From positions 4,516,412-4,580,411 of the forward strand of contig OZ038439.1 in NCBI GenBank assembly GCA_964036275.1: DNA of 64,000 nucleotides, given 5' to 3'. The translations under genes were made by a program, and so were the position numbers. This DNA is from Litoditis marina. Lineage: Eukaryota; Nematoda; Chromadorea; Rhabditida; Rhabditidae. Below, piece by piece: positions 1-11,974 of the stretch (its first letter is position 1; the number at the start of each line of letters is the position of its first letter). The notes under the pieces were generated by a model. The model did no database searches, had not been told where the DNA came from, and saw only the letters and a list, made by a program, of their open reading frames with translations.

Positions 1-331
1 CCCTTATAGCGAAAATCGGGTTTATTTTCTGTACCTTAGTCACACCTTAGACTTAGTAGTCGGGGTCTTCATTTCTGTTTCACGCAACAATAGCCCTCTA
101 CAGTAAGATTGTAAATCTTTCAAGTGAATTTTTATATCTTGTAGGTGTTGTAAATAGTTTAAACCTCGTGATTCTGTTCTCCACATTGGTTACTACAATC
201 ACACCAAAGATTAGATGTAAAAGTCTGTTCGTTTGTTGAATAAATTCGTTTGAATATTCGAAAGATTACTGTAGAAAGTCATGGATTGATGAAACGGACT
301 ATATCTAGTGTAAGGTGGTCGTCTGTTTCAG

Positions 332-1479
332 CAAGATCCGCTGCAGTGTCTGGTGCGTAGAATGACTCGTTTCTGTGTCATTCTACCGGTGGACGAAGTC
401 GTTTCTCGCGTGAAGGACGCCTGCGATCAGTGCGGTTTCGTCGCCAATGAGAAACACGCGCAACAGGTATCAACTTTCATGTTTTTCAGGCAAAAATACT
501 AAATGGAATACCTTTTCTATCACCGTACTTCACGAACAATCCTCTCTTTCTTTGTGTTGCATTCGAGTTTCTTAAACCATAAAACTTGACAATTCTGAAG
601 AAGGCAACCCGTTTTCTTACTAAAGTAACTAAAGTACAGTTTTTTTCTTGAATTTTCCACAGATGGTATTCCGAATTCCGGTATTTATTCCACCTCATGT
701 GTAAAAAATTGAGATTTATAGTGGATTTGAAGTGAACAGTTTTTTTTATTTGAGTGATGTTTGATCCCCATTACTCCTTACAGGTCGTGATCACCTACCG
801 CGACATCTCTTTCATTGTGACCATTCTCGAGATGGTGGAGCAGGGAATCAGAAAGGTCATGCTCGACTTCCGAAGGTCAGTCTACTGCTAGTTATTCCTT
901 ATAGTATCCTATAGGCAGAGAAAATCATAACACGGGTTAGCTTTCTTCCCGAACTCCGTAAAATTGGGTTGTTTTTTATGCAAAAAGGCGACTTTTCGGA
1001 CACATGGTATGTTTTTGTTATCGGATTTCGAAGTTTTATCGCTCATTTGCTCTATTTGGGTAAAACCCGATAGCCGTGTATGACCGTATACATGTTTATT
1101 ATATCAGCTACTTCTATGGTTACTGGTATAAATGTACCTATAGAATAGAATATATTTATTCGCGATTTAACACGTGACTTCTACATAGTAGATAGTGTGT
1201 GGCACTTCAAATGAGTAAATGGAGAGAAAAGTTGAGAAGAAAAAGGGTATGGTCACCCTGTTACGCGCACATAATATTACATGCAATTAAACAGTGATTA
1301 ATTTAATTTAACCTATACAGTACCCCCTTTGTTTTAGATCTCGCGGCGACGGTCTGGAGTTCAAACGGGCCTTCATTCTGATGAAAACGCATCTACGGGA
1401 CATTATCTGCTCAGAGGGAACCCAGTGGTTGGAAAGTCAAGGACTAACCGGTTCTCAAATGGGGGCTACCGTATACTAG
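332..1479 (+). CDS. chk-1: CHK1 checkpoint kinase, C-terminal exons (5' part outside window)
   Basis: Three exons (332-466, 784-875, 1338-1479) join in phase and stop at TAG 1477-1479. They encode about 122 residues matching the C-terminal KA1-type regulatory domain of CHK1: LVRRMTRF near the start, then a TYRD strand, and the diagnostic DFRRSRGDGLEFKR followed by LRDII. In animal CHK1 this domain restrains the N-terminal Ser/Thr kinase domain, which signals replication and DNA damage to the cell cycle. The kinase domain itself must lie left of position 1. Acceptors are TTTCAG, TTACAG and TTTTAG. No frameshift or internal stop is seen. The tail after the conserved segment (ending GATVY) is longer than I remember for vertebrate CHK1. 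The assignment rests on remembered family sequence; alignment was not possible. Confidence 0.86.
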
Positions 1480-2508
1480 TAGGGGATAGGTGGCACAGTA
1501 TACCAATATCTGCAGCTACCGTAAACTAGTAGTTACAGTGTATCATTAGCCACAGTTACCTTGACGCGATCACGGTATTTTATTACGGTTACCAATGACC
1601 TAATACGTCTGATGCTTATTGCTGAAATCCTAGCCTAGCGCTGAGCCTCCGAATCGTTGTAGTGAAATTATCTGCTTTTTATTGTTTAATTTGCTTATGA
1701 CGGTTATTTATTGTGTTTTCTATGTCGCGATTGTTGTTGCTTTAGTTGGAATTCTACACTTACATGATTCATTCACCAGCTGCATGCATTCCGAGACCTG
1801 AATTTACCAGGTTCTCACAATTCTTGGTCAATTGTTTGTTTAATCGGGTCTTGGTACACTTTTAGGTGATTTTACTCATATTTTTGCAATTTGGGCCAAG
1901 TTGCTAGAGAAAATCAGACGAAGAGCTCCAATCTTTGCAAAACTTAGCTCAAACCTGAACCCCGGTTAATTGCTTATATTTACCGAATATCCGTTTAAAC
2001 TGAGAATAGGCCACATTCCATTGTACTTTCCTACTCTGTACCCTATGCTAAACCCCATATTTACTACCTCTGTCAACTTTATACTTTTATTTTTTTCAAC
2101 AAACCCCTTTCAGTTCAAACTTAACCTTATTTTCCGAATGACTTGTTTACTGTTTACCGGTTGCATGAAGATTTGTAAACATTTGTGAAAATGAATGAGT
2201 GAAAACAGTTTCAACTGAAAATGAGTTATCTTTAATAGGGAAGTTGTGATTTACCTTTTGAGGAAGATTTCTGCTCAACATGAGAGCATGCTATATGTGT
2301 CCGTATTTCCAAGATTTGAGGGAAATACCTGTCCGAACCGAAATCAAACCGTACTGCTTCTTACACGAAATCGAACAAATTCCCGGAGAAAGTAGATACA
2401 CCCCATGTGGTTTTGGTTCGAAGACTGCTTACAAAATGTACTAGAACGGTATTTTCTAATTTGCCAGTACTTCGTTTTTGAGCTGTCCTGATATTCATTT
2501 ATTGCCAG
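1480..2508. other. intergenic, no gene seen
   Basis: AT-rich spacer between the CHK1 stop and the next start on the same strand. The one open frame (1970-2188) has no start context, splice sites or family pattern. No hairpin element was recognised. Confidence 0.5.
2498..2508 (+). promoter_or_regulatory. acceptor-like AG directly before the HDHD2 start codon
   Basis: A T-rich stretch ending in TTTATTGCCAG abuts the ATG at 2509. This fits either a spliced-leader acceptor or the end of a 5' UTR intron. Which one cannot be told without RNA data. Confidence 0.4.
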
Positions 2509-5500
2509 ATGGCTGTTCGTAGAAGCGCGGTTCTCATCGATTTATCCGGGACACTACACATTGAGGATACGGTACGTTTATTAATTTTTCAACTTTAACA
2601 GAAGTATCGCTGGTTTATATGGTATTTAGTTTATAAGTGAAGGTGTGTGAGAGGAGAGACAATCTAAGCTGGGTTCAGGGCTTTCATTCAACTATCATCT
2701 GCGATCGTGTCAGGATTCAAGTTTTTTGATTCATTATTGAAGTTTAAACCGAGTTGGAGTTCTCGATTCAGCTGTCAATAAGAAATCCGCAATATTTGAA
2801 CTCAAAACTCGAGGCTTGAGAATGCGGTGACTCATTTTTTGCAGGCTTGTTGGGCAGTTTGTTCTCTGATTTGAAAGCTTTCAGGCTGTTCCCAGGGCAG
2901 CCGAAGCTCTATCCCGACTGAGAGAAAGTGGGAGACCGGTGAAGTTCATCACTAATACTACCAAGGTACGCTTGTTACCAGCCGGTAGTAATTATGGGAA
3001 ACATTAAACCAGGATGTAGTACATATATAGAAGAACAGTTTGTTTTTGCAAAAATTAGTCATATAGATATGATCTCAAATGATGACCTCTAGGGAATATT
3101 ATTTTTCATCTCGTAAACACTGATTTGTTTCAAACAGAGGGCAAAACAGTAGAATAGGAAATCTCCAGGAATCGATCGGTGTCCTCCATGATAGACTGCT
3201 CCGTTGTGGTTTGCGGGTGGAAAGAGAGGAGATGTTCACCTCTCTGTTGGCTGCCAGACGGTTGGTCGCAGTATTTTTCTTATAATCTTTTTGTTTTGCG
3301 TATTTTATCACGTAGATACTGTTTTTTTTTATATTTTCGGACAGTTTGCGACTTTCTCAACTAGTTAAGCCATATATCATTCTATAGCATACGTCAGGTC
3401 CTGTTCAGGAAACTTTGAAAGCTTTCAAAAGCATGGAATGCACTTGGTTCATCGGAAAATAGGGTATAGACCATTGGGAAGTTTTTGCAAGTTTAATAGT
3501 TCTAGATTGCTCATAGTTGAGTCTCAGTGTACTGATTTTGCAGTCTGGTCGAGTCTCGAAAACTTCGCCCTCTTCTCCTGTTAGAGCCAGAAGCAAAGGA
3601 GGATTTTGAAGGTTTGTTTTAGTTTACCCATTTTTGTTGGCGTCAGCGGAAGTTGTGGGTCCGACTAGCCTTTAACAGAAATCATAAAGTTGTGCAATTC
3701 AATGTGTTCACGTTCAACAAAAATTAACGATAAATTGTCTAGGAAAACATTTAAACCCGTGCTACGATTGAGTTTAAGGTAAGTGTTCAGGCATCGATTG
3801 CTCGAATCCGAATTCGGTTGTAGTCGGTTTGGCACCTTCGGAATTCCACTACGAACGACTGACCGAGGCATTCAAACTACTTTTGGATGGTACGTTTTGG
3901 TTGGGAGACAATCATATCATTGTAGTTTGTAGCCAAACATGACATTTGCTTTCTTTTGTTGGGAAACGAAATTTGATCATTCCGAAAACCTAGACTATAC
4001 TATTTGCAAAACGTATCTGTATTGGTGGAAGCTAAGTAATGATCTATTTTTGCACGGAATGGTGTTTGGGCCATCTTAACGTTACTTCTGAAATGCCAAA
4101 ATACTTTTCGCAGTTGTTTTTTGGACAACTTCTCGCTTCAAAAACCTTCATTTCAATGTTAAAACTATCTCATAAATTTCAATGTGTCATGTTTTCCAGG
4201 CGCCTCTCTGATAGCAATAAACAAGAGTAAATACTACAAACAGTCGACTGGTCTTTCACTGGCGGCCGGTCCATTTGTAGAGGCATTGGAGTACTCGGCC
4301 GGGGTCAAGGTAGGTCAAATGCAGCCGATACGTATTGATTGATTCACACAACAGGTTATCTGGGCGTACGTTATGTCAAATGTATTTTATACGCATTGAG
4401 TGATTGACTGATTCACTCAACACATCAGCAAGACCAAATGAATATATGCTAACCCTATTTTATATCGAATATATTGCATGGAATATAAGCGAGTTCACAG
4501 TTTTCACTCAGTCTAGACACGATTGGCAGAGTAGTTTCAACAACCTCAAATGTATTCCATCAAAAGACACTCTATGAGGATTAGTACTGTAATTTTGCAT
4601 GAAGTAATGACGTGCTACATGTACAGTAGAAATTAAGTATATTAAAATTACCATGTTATATACTATGCTTTAGTTCGTTAGATGAGCCTGACGAGTACAC
4701 GTGTTTGCAGGCGGAAGTAGTCGGTAAACCGTCTGCCACCTTTTTCCAACTGGGTCTCTCCACTCTACCCGGGCCGATTGATGTACAGAATACTGTCATG
4801 ATAGGTGAGACTAGTTAAAGAAGGACGAAGGATTCAAAGGACTGACGCGCCGAGATTGGAGCACATAATCGTGCTACTTTAAATTGAGAAATTTGTTGAG
4901 ATACAATCCAATTCGTTTATTTTTCGATAGTTTCACACTTTTGAACAGTTAACATTTAATTGTGTAAGCTGTAAAGTCAAGACAAGCTCGAAGAATTTTT
5001 ATTCGAGTCGAATTTGATTCTCGTTTCAGGCGACGACGTGAACGATGACGTCATAGGGGCAATCGACGCCGGAATGAAAGGAATTCTGGTGCAAACGGGG
5101 AAATATCGATCGGGTAGGTCAAATTGTTGTCTACAATTCACTTGTATTTGCCGGTGATCATTAACTTATAGGAGAAACTAGAAAATTGAAATTATTATAC
5201 AAAAACACGATGCTTAGACAAGCTCAACTAATTGTTCATATCGGGCTACTTCAATAATTACTTAAGGGAAAAGTCCAAGGGAGGTAACGAAACTTCAGAA
5301 GCATTTTGGCGCGGGTCTCGTGGGTTGGCCAATTCTACAACTAACCGGGTTTTCAGGTTACCTTAGTAGGTAACCTGGAAGTAACCTAAAACTAAAATCC
5401 GGTTACCGGTAAAACTAACGGTAAAAACCAGATTTTGCGTTAGAAAAACAGGTAACCGGTTTTTCATTTTAGGTTACCATCCGGTTACCTACTGAGGTAA

Positions 5501-5875
5501 CCTGAAAAATAGGTTACCAAAAAGGGTTAGGTTACCTAAAAACCCGGTTACATATAGAATTCACCGTGGTGGTTCGAGAAGCTGATATTAAACTCGTTGT
5601 TTCATTTCTTTTATTTGTTGGTCCTCGAACCCCGTGGTTTGAGAAGAATGTGAAGACCAGCGGCAAGCTCCATATGTTTTTGATATAAGTTATGGAGAAA
5701 AAGCTATAATATTTCAGTTTCACTAATTTGGAGACTCTAGAGAGGGATTACAAACTTGAATGATTATTTATGTATTGTTTTAGGCGACGAGGAGCGTATT
5801 CCCCCCAGCCGCCGGAATTGTGTTCCGTCCTTCAGTGAAGCCGTGGAACTCATCTGCCAGGATCGTGTTCTTTGA
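2509..5875 (+). CDS. HDHD2: HDHD2-like HAD-family hydrolase, complete
   Basis: Nine exons join in phase: 2509-2571, 2885-2965, 3169-3260, 3544-3611, 3791-3889, 4200-4309, 4711-4804, 5030-5113, 5784-5875 (260 codons plus TGA). The product is a cytosolic HAD-superfamily protein of the HDHD2/LHPP type. HAD motif I is LIDLSGTLHI: the nucleophile Asp is present, and the usual second Asp is Ser, as I recall for animal HDHD2. Motif II is FITNTTK, motif III is the Lys of VGKPS, and motif IV is GDDVNDD. Between them the cap region reads LRPLLLLEP and SVVVGLAP, then FKLLLDGASLIAINKSKYY. Length is that of the vertebrate protein. Exon 3 uses the weak donor GTTGGT at 3261, chosen because it alone keeps phase and the family pattern. 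The last intron carries a GGTTACC-rich inverted-repeat element. Substrate unknown; phosphatase activity is inferred from the family. Confidence 0.92.
5331..5561. mobile_element. GGTTACC-family inverted-repeat element, copy 1
   Basis: The ends read AATTCTACAACTAACCGGG and its near reverse complement (AACCCGGTTACATATAGAATT), with internal GGTTACC/GGTAACC motifs on both strands. It lies in the last HDHD2 intron. No coding capacity, so a short non-autonomous element is inferred. Confidence 0.6.
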
Positions 5876-6006
5876 ACTTTGATCTTTTATATTTCTAGTT
5901 TGTGGGAGAGAATATGTATTGTAGATATGTCAATATTACTGTGTTCATAGTTTGTGAAGTGTTTTTGATATAACTGCATAGGAATTTCGGGACCAGGGCC
6001 AAGGTG

Positions 6007-6269
6007 AATTCTATATCTAGCCCTCTTTTTAGGTAACCTAATTCTTTTTTGGTAACCCTTTTTTCAGGTTACTTTGGTGGTAACCGGAAAGTAACCTAAA
6101 ACCAAAAATAGGTTACCCTGAAATTTGGCTTGAAAACTCGTCTTTATTGTTAATTTTGATGGTAACCCGATTTTGGTTTGAGGTTACTTAGAGGTTACTT
6201 ACTCAAGTAACCTGAAAAAGTTACCAAAAAAGGGTTAGGTTACCTAAAAACCGGGTTAGTTGTAGAATT
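6007..6269. mobile_element. GGTTACC-family inverted-repeat element, copy 2
   Basis: Same architecture as the copy at 5331: AATTCTATATCTAGCCC at the left, GGGTTAGTTGTAGAATT at the right, GGTAACC/GGTTACC motifs between. It lies just downstream of HDHD2. Short relatives of the motif occur near 49770-49805 and 59530-59578. Confidence 0.6.
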
Positions 6270-6518
6270 GGCCGGTTAAATTCGCAGTAAAGCCGTAGTA
6301 AGGCGATTCCGTGGTAGATCCGCTGTAAACGTGCATTAAACCCGCAGCAGATTCATAGTAAATTGTTCGAAATTGCGTATTTCGTGTGAAAATGCAATAG
6401 TATAACTCAGAAACTGAAGGGATAAACGTATCGGAGATTATAAAATCAGTTTCGAGAAAATGAGCGGATCAGTTTTTTTAAAAGTCTGACAGTCCAACTG
6501 TTTCTCGATCATTATGAT

Positions 6519-7922
6519 GGGACCTACTAATTACCGCACCTACCGCACCGGGTGAAATACCGCACCGCGATTTGAAAATACCGCACCGTACCGCACCAGC
6601 GCAAATTTGCGTATTTTTTCCAAAAAATACAAAATCTTTAATTTTGCAATTAAAATAGTTTCTAAAGCAGAAATCCTATCCTTTTCATCACTTTAGATAC
6701 AGCAAGTCTGAACATGATGTTTAATGACCGAACACAATTAGTTTATTTCCTTTTTCTGCAGGAATAGTGGAAATATTCTGAATTGTGTTTCGAAAAATAG
6801 TTTTCAGTCAGTTCAATTGTCTAGAGATCCTTTCAGCTCTTCTAAAAGTATGAGCTATTCAAACCTGAAATATTTAGAGGATTTCGTTTTCTGCCTAAAA
6901 TTGACAACCATTGCCAATGAATAAACGAGAACCGTATTATGGTAATCCTGCAAGGGATCAAAATATCAAACCCTGGTAAGAGTTAAGTTAAGCGTAATGT
7001 TTTCTATACTCAACTGCAAATTGGTCACTATATTCGTCGAAGCCTGCATCTAAGATATTTTCCGACTGTTTCCAAAAAGGTTCATCGATAATAACGATAA
7101 TTTGGGTATTCTTGAAACAACAAAAAGCAAGCCCGGTATTTAATATGTCGGACCAACAGCAAAGTAATTGATCATTACAGAGTTAGCCAGTTCGGATCTC
7201 TCAAAACTGTTGTCGTAGCAGCTAGGACTTCGTTAGGAGCAAACTGTCTGTCGATGCAGTGATCCAGCTCTCATGAACACAGATAGAAGAAAACATATTT
7301 TCACGTTTAGAATCAATCCCCGTTAAGTTACTAAATGCGAGGTCACGTATACGTTCCATCCTGTCTCGTATTATTCACATATAATATATATTTGTATTTG
7401 TACTGATGGAAGCGTTACAAAAACGGCTGTGAAAAACGGTTCTAGAAACTAAAAATAAAAAGCACACTTGAGTCAGGTGAGGCCGGCGTTCATTAGTTTT
7501 ACGGTATATCTGAGGTTCATGACATAGTTTTAAGTAGTGGAGAAAAAGCCATCATCATGGGTACTCCTCACTCCTCAGTACTTTTCTTTTGAAATGATGA
7601 GCAGCTTCTTCTATACATTCGATAACTCATGAAAGTGACATGAGGGTTACCCAACAGAAAAGGAAAATGCAATACGGAAAGCGTATAAGCGTATGGTCTT
7701 CTAGTGAGAAAGTTTGAAAGAACGTTTTCTCGAGATCACTATGTCTGTTTTCAAGTGATGAAAGATTAGGATTTCTGCTTTAGGAACAATTTCTTGCAAA
7801 ATTGGAGATTTTGGAATTTTTGAAAAAATACGCAAATTTGCGCTGGTGCGGTACGGTGCGGTATTTTCGAATCGCGGTGCGGTATTTCAGCGGTGCGGTA
7901 GGTGCGGTAATTAGTAGGTCCC
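6519..7922. mobile_element. non-autonomous DNA transposon, long TIRs, 9-bp target duplication
   Basis: A 1404-bp element begins GGGACCTACTAATTACCGCA and ends with the reverse complement. The inverted ends can be followed for roughly 190 bp, with short GGTGCGG/CCGCACC runs and a shared TTGCGCTGGTGCGG segment. It is flanked on both sides by CATTATGAT (6510-6518 and 7923-7931), a perfect 9-bp direct repeat. The interior is AT-rich with no open frame of note, so it depends on an outside transposase. A 9-bp duplication and ends starting GGG fit Mutator-like elements best; Merlin-type is an alternative. Confidence 0.85.
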
Positions 7923-7931
7923 CATTATGAT

Positions 7932-9190
7932 GAGTCCCTGACAACTTCATTTTTACAAAATGGGTATCAAAGTATTTGAAATGGTAGGAACTGACATTTC
8001 ACTCAGCAAATTATTACGGAAAACCATCTTTTGGGAATGTGACTGGAGAATTCTCATACTTATTTCTAGCAAAAGCATGCTCATTTAATTTTACTTTCGT
8101 TACCAAACCATGATTGTCCAGAAATTTGTTCAGATATCCCGATGTACAATTACAGTTGATGCAAATTAGGCAATTTAACTTTGAAAAAGTAATTTTTGCT
8201 CATATTAATTACGGACTTGTCCTTCACTAATTTGATTTCGGTGTAATTACCCAAGTTTGAGGTACTTTTCAAGAACTGAAAGATATCACGTTTTCCTCTG
8301 ATGCTGATAGGATGCATAGACGCTCCTATTGCGTTAAATGAAACTATTCTTTGAAAAAGTTTCAGTTTAGATTTTTAGTGGTAGATTTGACTATTAACGG
8401 GTTTACTGCGCGTTTACTGCAGATTTAATCCTGGTAGTGCCGCGGTACTTCCAGCGGTAAAACGGCTGTAACTTTGCTGCCAATTAGCAGTTTTTATTCC
8501 CCTGTGTGAGAGTTAAGCTGCAATTAGAGTTTATGGACCATCAATATTTTGGTTTTTCATTTTTGCTGAGTCTAGAGTAGAAGTTGAAAGGGATACTATA
8601 TGTTGAGTAGTTAGTTTTTCAGTGATTTTGTATGTGATTTGTTTTGTGATGTGTTTTGCAGGTTTTGCTTGTTTACCTTTTTGTGCATAATGAACATTAA
8701 GATTCGGTTTTTCAAATAAGCTTTTTACGTTCAGAAACATTTCAAGAGGATTTTCGTTACACGGTAAAGTATGATAAGATCATTTCTTGTTGAAAAAAAC
8801 TCAAGTTATAATCTGTGAATCATAAATTATCTAGAAAGCGGTGTGCATAAAACGAATAGTTCTTTATTTAAAAAAGGGTTACCGTTCAAATGTTTTCTCA
8901 TTTCAGTAGTTAAGTATTTTTATGAACTAAGAAAGCGAACTAGTAGATACATTATTTGTTTAGCAGTCTTTTTAAAACATCGAAAATGAACTTTTCATAT
9001 TGGTTTTTACCCAAACTTCGAGTCATTCACAAACACCTTCATTTCTATCGAAATAAACAAGTTTCGGAATAAAAAACTATGTAAAAGTACTAATAAGTAG
9101 TAGATTATTCATATTATTAAATCAAAAACTCCGAACTTCGTAATTTTTTTCGAAAAGTTGTCAAAAATGTTGCGGGTCGGTGACTACGGT
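7932..9190. other. AT-rich intergenic, no gene seen
   Basis: Contains only short open frames in low-complexity AT-rich sequence. No splice-supported exon, RNA gene or inverted-repeat element was recognised. Confidence 0.5.
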
Positions 9191-9245
9191 ATTGGTCAAA
9201 CGAGGGGGCGGAGCCTTGTTTTGATCTACAAAAGTGCTTATAAGG
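9191..9245 (+). promoter_or_regulatory. core promoter of the secreted cysteine-rich gene
   Basis: ATTGG (reverse CCAAT box) at 9191-9195, a GC box GGGGGCGGAGCC at 9204-9215 and a TATA-like TTATAAGG at 9238-9245 stand in normal promoter order and spacing. The ATG follows at 9309, so transcription would start near 9270. This is the clearest promoter in the window and suggests strong regulated expression. Confidence 0.55.
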
Positions 9246-9308
9246 CGAGTTTCGGGGGAAACAATCATTCTACTCCTAAACTCACCGGATCCACAGAAGA
9301 AAAAGAAG

Positions 9309-11232
9309 ATGTTCAAGCTGACACTCGCCGCTCTTCTCTGCTTTGTCGCAGGTAAATTTCGCATTCTTTTACGTTCTTGTCTTTTATTTCCATTACTCTC
9401 TAGTTTTTCAGCGCCATCTTGAATTTTTCTCTCCTTCAGTTTGGTTTGTTCTAGTTTTACTTTGAAAAGGGTTTTCGCAACAATCTCAGAATAGTTCTTT
9501 CTTTCTTCTTGCTTTCGAGACCACGAAAAACTTCTATTCAGCTTCAGCCAAACTTCACTGTCTGCAGTTTAAATGTATCTTAAAGTCAACCTATTTATAG
9601 TTTTTTTTTGTATTTTTTAACAGTTTTATCTACTTTTCCAGTATCATCCTTCCCCCAGTCCCACTCACTCCACAAGCGCCAGTCCGACACCACCGGAGTC
9701 GAGGCAGCCGAGTCGGCCGTTGAGGACGACCTCCAGAAGTTGGAGGAGGACGAGGCCAAGCTGGAGGACAGCATCAACGAGCTCGAGACTGAGGTACATA
9801 GTTTTATAGTTTTACTTGTTTTACTGTAGTTTATTTTGTACTACGAGCTTTCTATTTTACACTTTTGCACTTTTCGAGTTAGTTGCTTTGCTAGGTTTGG
9901 TAGTTGCTTAGTTAGCGGTAGTTATGTGCTCTTCATTTTGTAGCGGTTGAGGCGTCGGTGAAGAGCGTATTCATTTCATTCTCGTTTTGATAGTCAGATT
10001 CAACTTTATCTTCTTTCTATCGTTTAGCCTTGTAGTTTACTTTGTTATAGTTCAATGATTCGAAATGGACCCTTGTTTTTCTAATGTTTACAAAGTGTAT
10101 ATATGTTGGTTTATTTACTTACACCCACTCTTCCAGACGGCTAGTTGTAGGCAGAGTTACTTAGTAATAACTTTAATCTATTTACTCTCCATTTAGTCTA
10201 CTTTATTCATTGTTTACCCCCTTATTTCCCAACAATACCTTGCAGACGACCAATTCGGGCCAGGAGGTGGCCCAATGCGTGACGCTGGCTACGTGCCAAG
10301 ACCATGCCGACTGCAACGGGGGACAGTGCATGGGATCCTTCCTCGGCACATGCAACTGCAACGCCTGTCTCAACTTCTGGAAGTACGTTTGTTTACTTGT
10401 TTGTTGTTTGTTTTCGATATTCTGCTTGCTTGGTAAATAGCCAACTAGGTTTGGTAGTTAGTGGGTTTGTGTAACTGAAACGAGTTGTGGAAGGACGTTG
10501 TTGTTTACTTGTTTATTGTTTGTTTTAAAGTTTAATATTTAGTTAGTAGGGTAGTTAATAAGTGATCATACTCTCAAGGTTTACACAGCTTTTGTAACCA
10601 TGTAGTTGACTAGTGAATAGGTATTATAGCTTTGTCTCAGTTGTGTTGATTACTTCGGCGGTCCTTGTAGCTTGAACGTTTTGGTGGGTTGGACTTTGAT
10701 AGTTATTCACTTCAATTTATTAATTGTTGCAACTAATAGGTGTTTAATAGGTAAAATGTTAAAATAAATTTTACAGTTCTACAAACTTTACAAACTTCAT
10801 TCTGTTTCAGGTGTAGCGACGATAGCGAATGCGGTGGCCTGCACAATGCCTGCAACAACGGAACGGGAATGTGCGACTGTCTCGGAGTTAGTTTCTCTCT
10901 TACTTTCACACACTCTCTCGTCCTTCTCTGCTTCTCTAATCCTATCTCACTCTAGTAGTCCTTCTCTGACTCAGTCGACTATCTTCCAGTACCAGAATAT
11001 CTCTCTATATCAGGTTCTCGTCAATACTGGACTCTCTATGGCAAAGCCATCTCTCCCTCTATCTCTTTCTCTCCTTCTCTAATTCTCTCTCTTCCAGGCT
11101 CACGTCCAGAATGGTTTCAAGGACTCATTCGATGCTTTCACCAACCTCTGCAATGTGAAGTCGTGCTCCAAGGACACTTTCGACTCTGACTGTTTCGGCC
11201 TCCCCTGTAACACTGGATTGTGCTTCTGCTAG
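9309..11232 (+). CDS. small secreted cysteine-rich protein with propeptide-like segment
   Basis: Five exons (9309-9351, 9642-9793, 10246-10382, 10811-10886, 11098-11232) join in phase to 180 residues and TAG. Residues 1-14 are a signal-peptide core (MFKLTLAALLCFVA). A possible dibasic cleavage site LHKR ends at residue 27. An acidic Glu/Asp-rich helical stretch follows to about residue 65, and then a C-terminal domain with 18 cysteines in short spacings (CNGGQC, CNCNAC, DSECGG, CDC, ending LCFC). An even cysteine number and a signal peptide point to a disulfide-bonded extracellular protein. The CNGGxCxG...CNCNAC style recalls nematode cysteine-rich eggshell or chondroitin-proteoglycan proteins, but that is from memory and weak. 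The 3' end has seeded the tandem array at 29.5 kb. Confidence 0.8.
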
Positions 11233-11974
11233 ACATTTCTCTCCTTCTCTAATCTACTCTCTCTAGCTCCCTTACAATATACTATATGCACGAGTTGCCG
11301 GTGATCGTTTTATCTGTTCGCACGTTTTACCCTTTTTTCGAATGAAACTGTTTTTGAAATAATTTTTTTTATATATGAAAGCCAGTTTTATTTACTTTTT
11401 TCTGTTTTACTCTTTCAACAAACGAAGTATAGCAAATTGTACATTTGGAGTTGAGGGATTGATGGGAGTTGAGAATGGTTTAAAAAAATTTCTAACCCCT
11501 CTTCTTTTTCAAAACACGGAATTCACTGCAAGCTTATCTTCCGTGATTAAGTCTGACACAAAAGTTGACGTATTTGCAGTGAACGTTCTCAGAATAAGCT
11601 GCCTAGAGATATTGATGGACACTACTACCTGACAATTTCCCCTTTGAGCCATTTTATAGAACGTTAAAACAAGTTATAGTCTTACAGAATACTATGTATA
11701 TGTAAGTGTATATCAGAATATGTAAGTACTGCCAGCCAAATCAAAAATTTTAGAGCTGAATTACCACAGGAAACGAACCAATACATAAACAACTTTTAAT
11801 TAATGGAAATATCACAAAAACAGCCATTCCACACATTTCTACAGTTCTACACGAAGAAAATGGAAATTTGCAATAGTTATATTCTATTCTAATGTTGAAT
11901 GTGTGAAATACATAAAATTTCAGAAAAAGGAAACAATCGAATGTTGAATGTCTGATAGATATGATTCCTGTGTT
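11233..11974. other. 3' flank between two convergent genes
   Basis: Holds the 3' UTR of the cysteine-rich gene (CT-rich, then GCACGAGTTGCCGG) and AT-rich spacer. The open frame at 11375-11632 has no splice or family support and is treated as chance. Confidence 0.5.
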
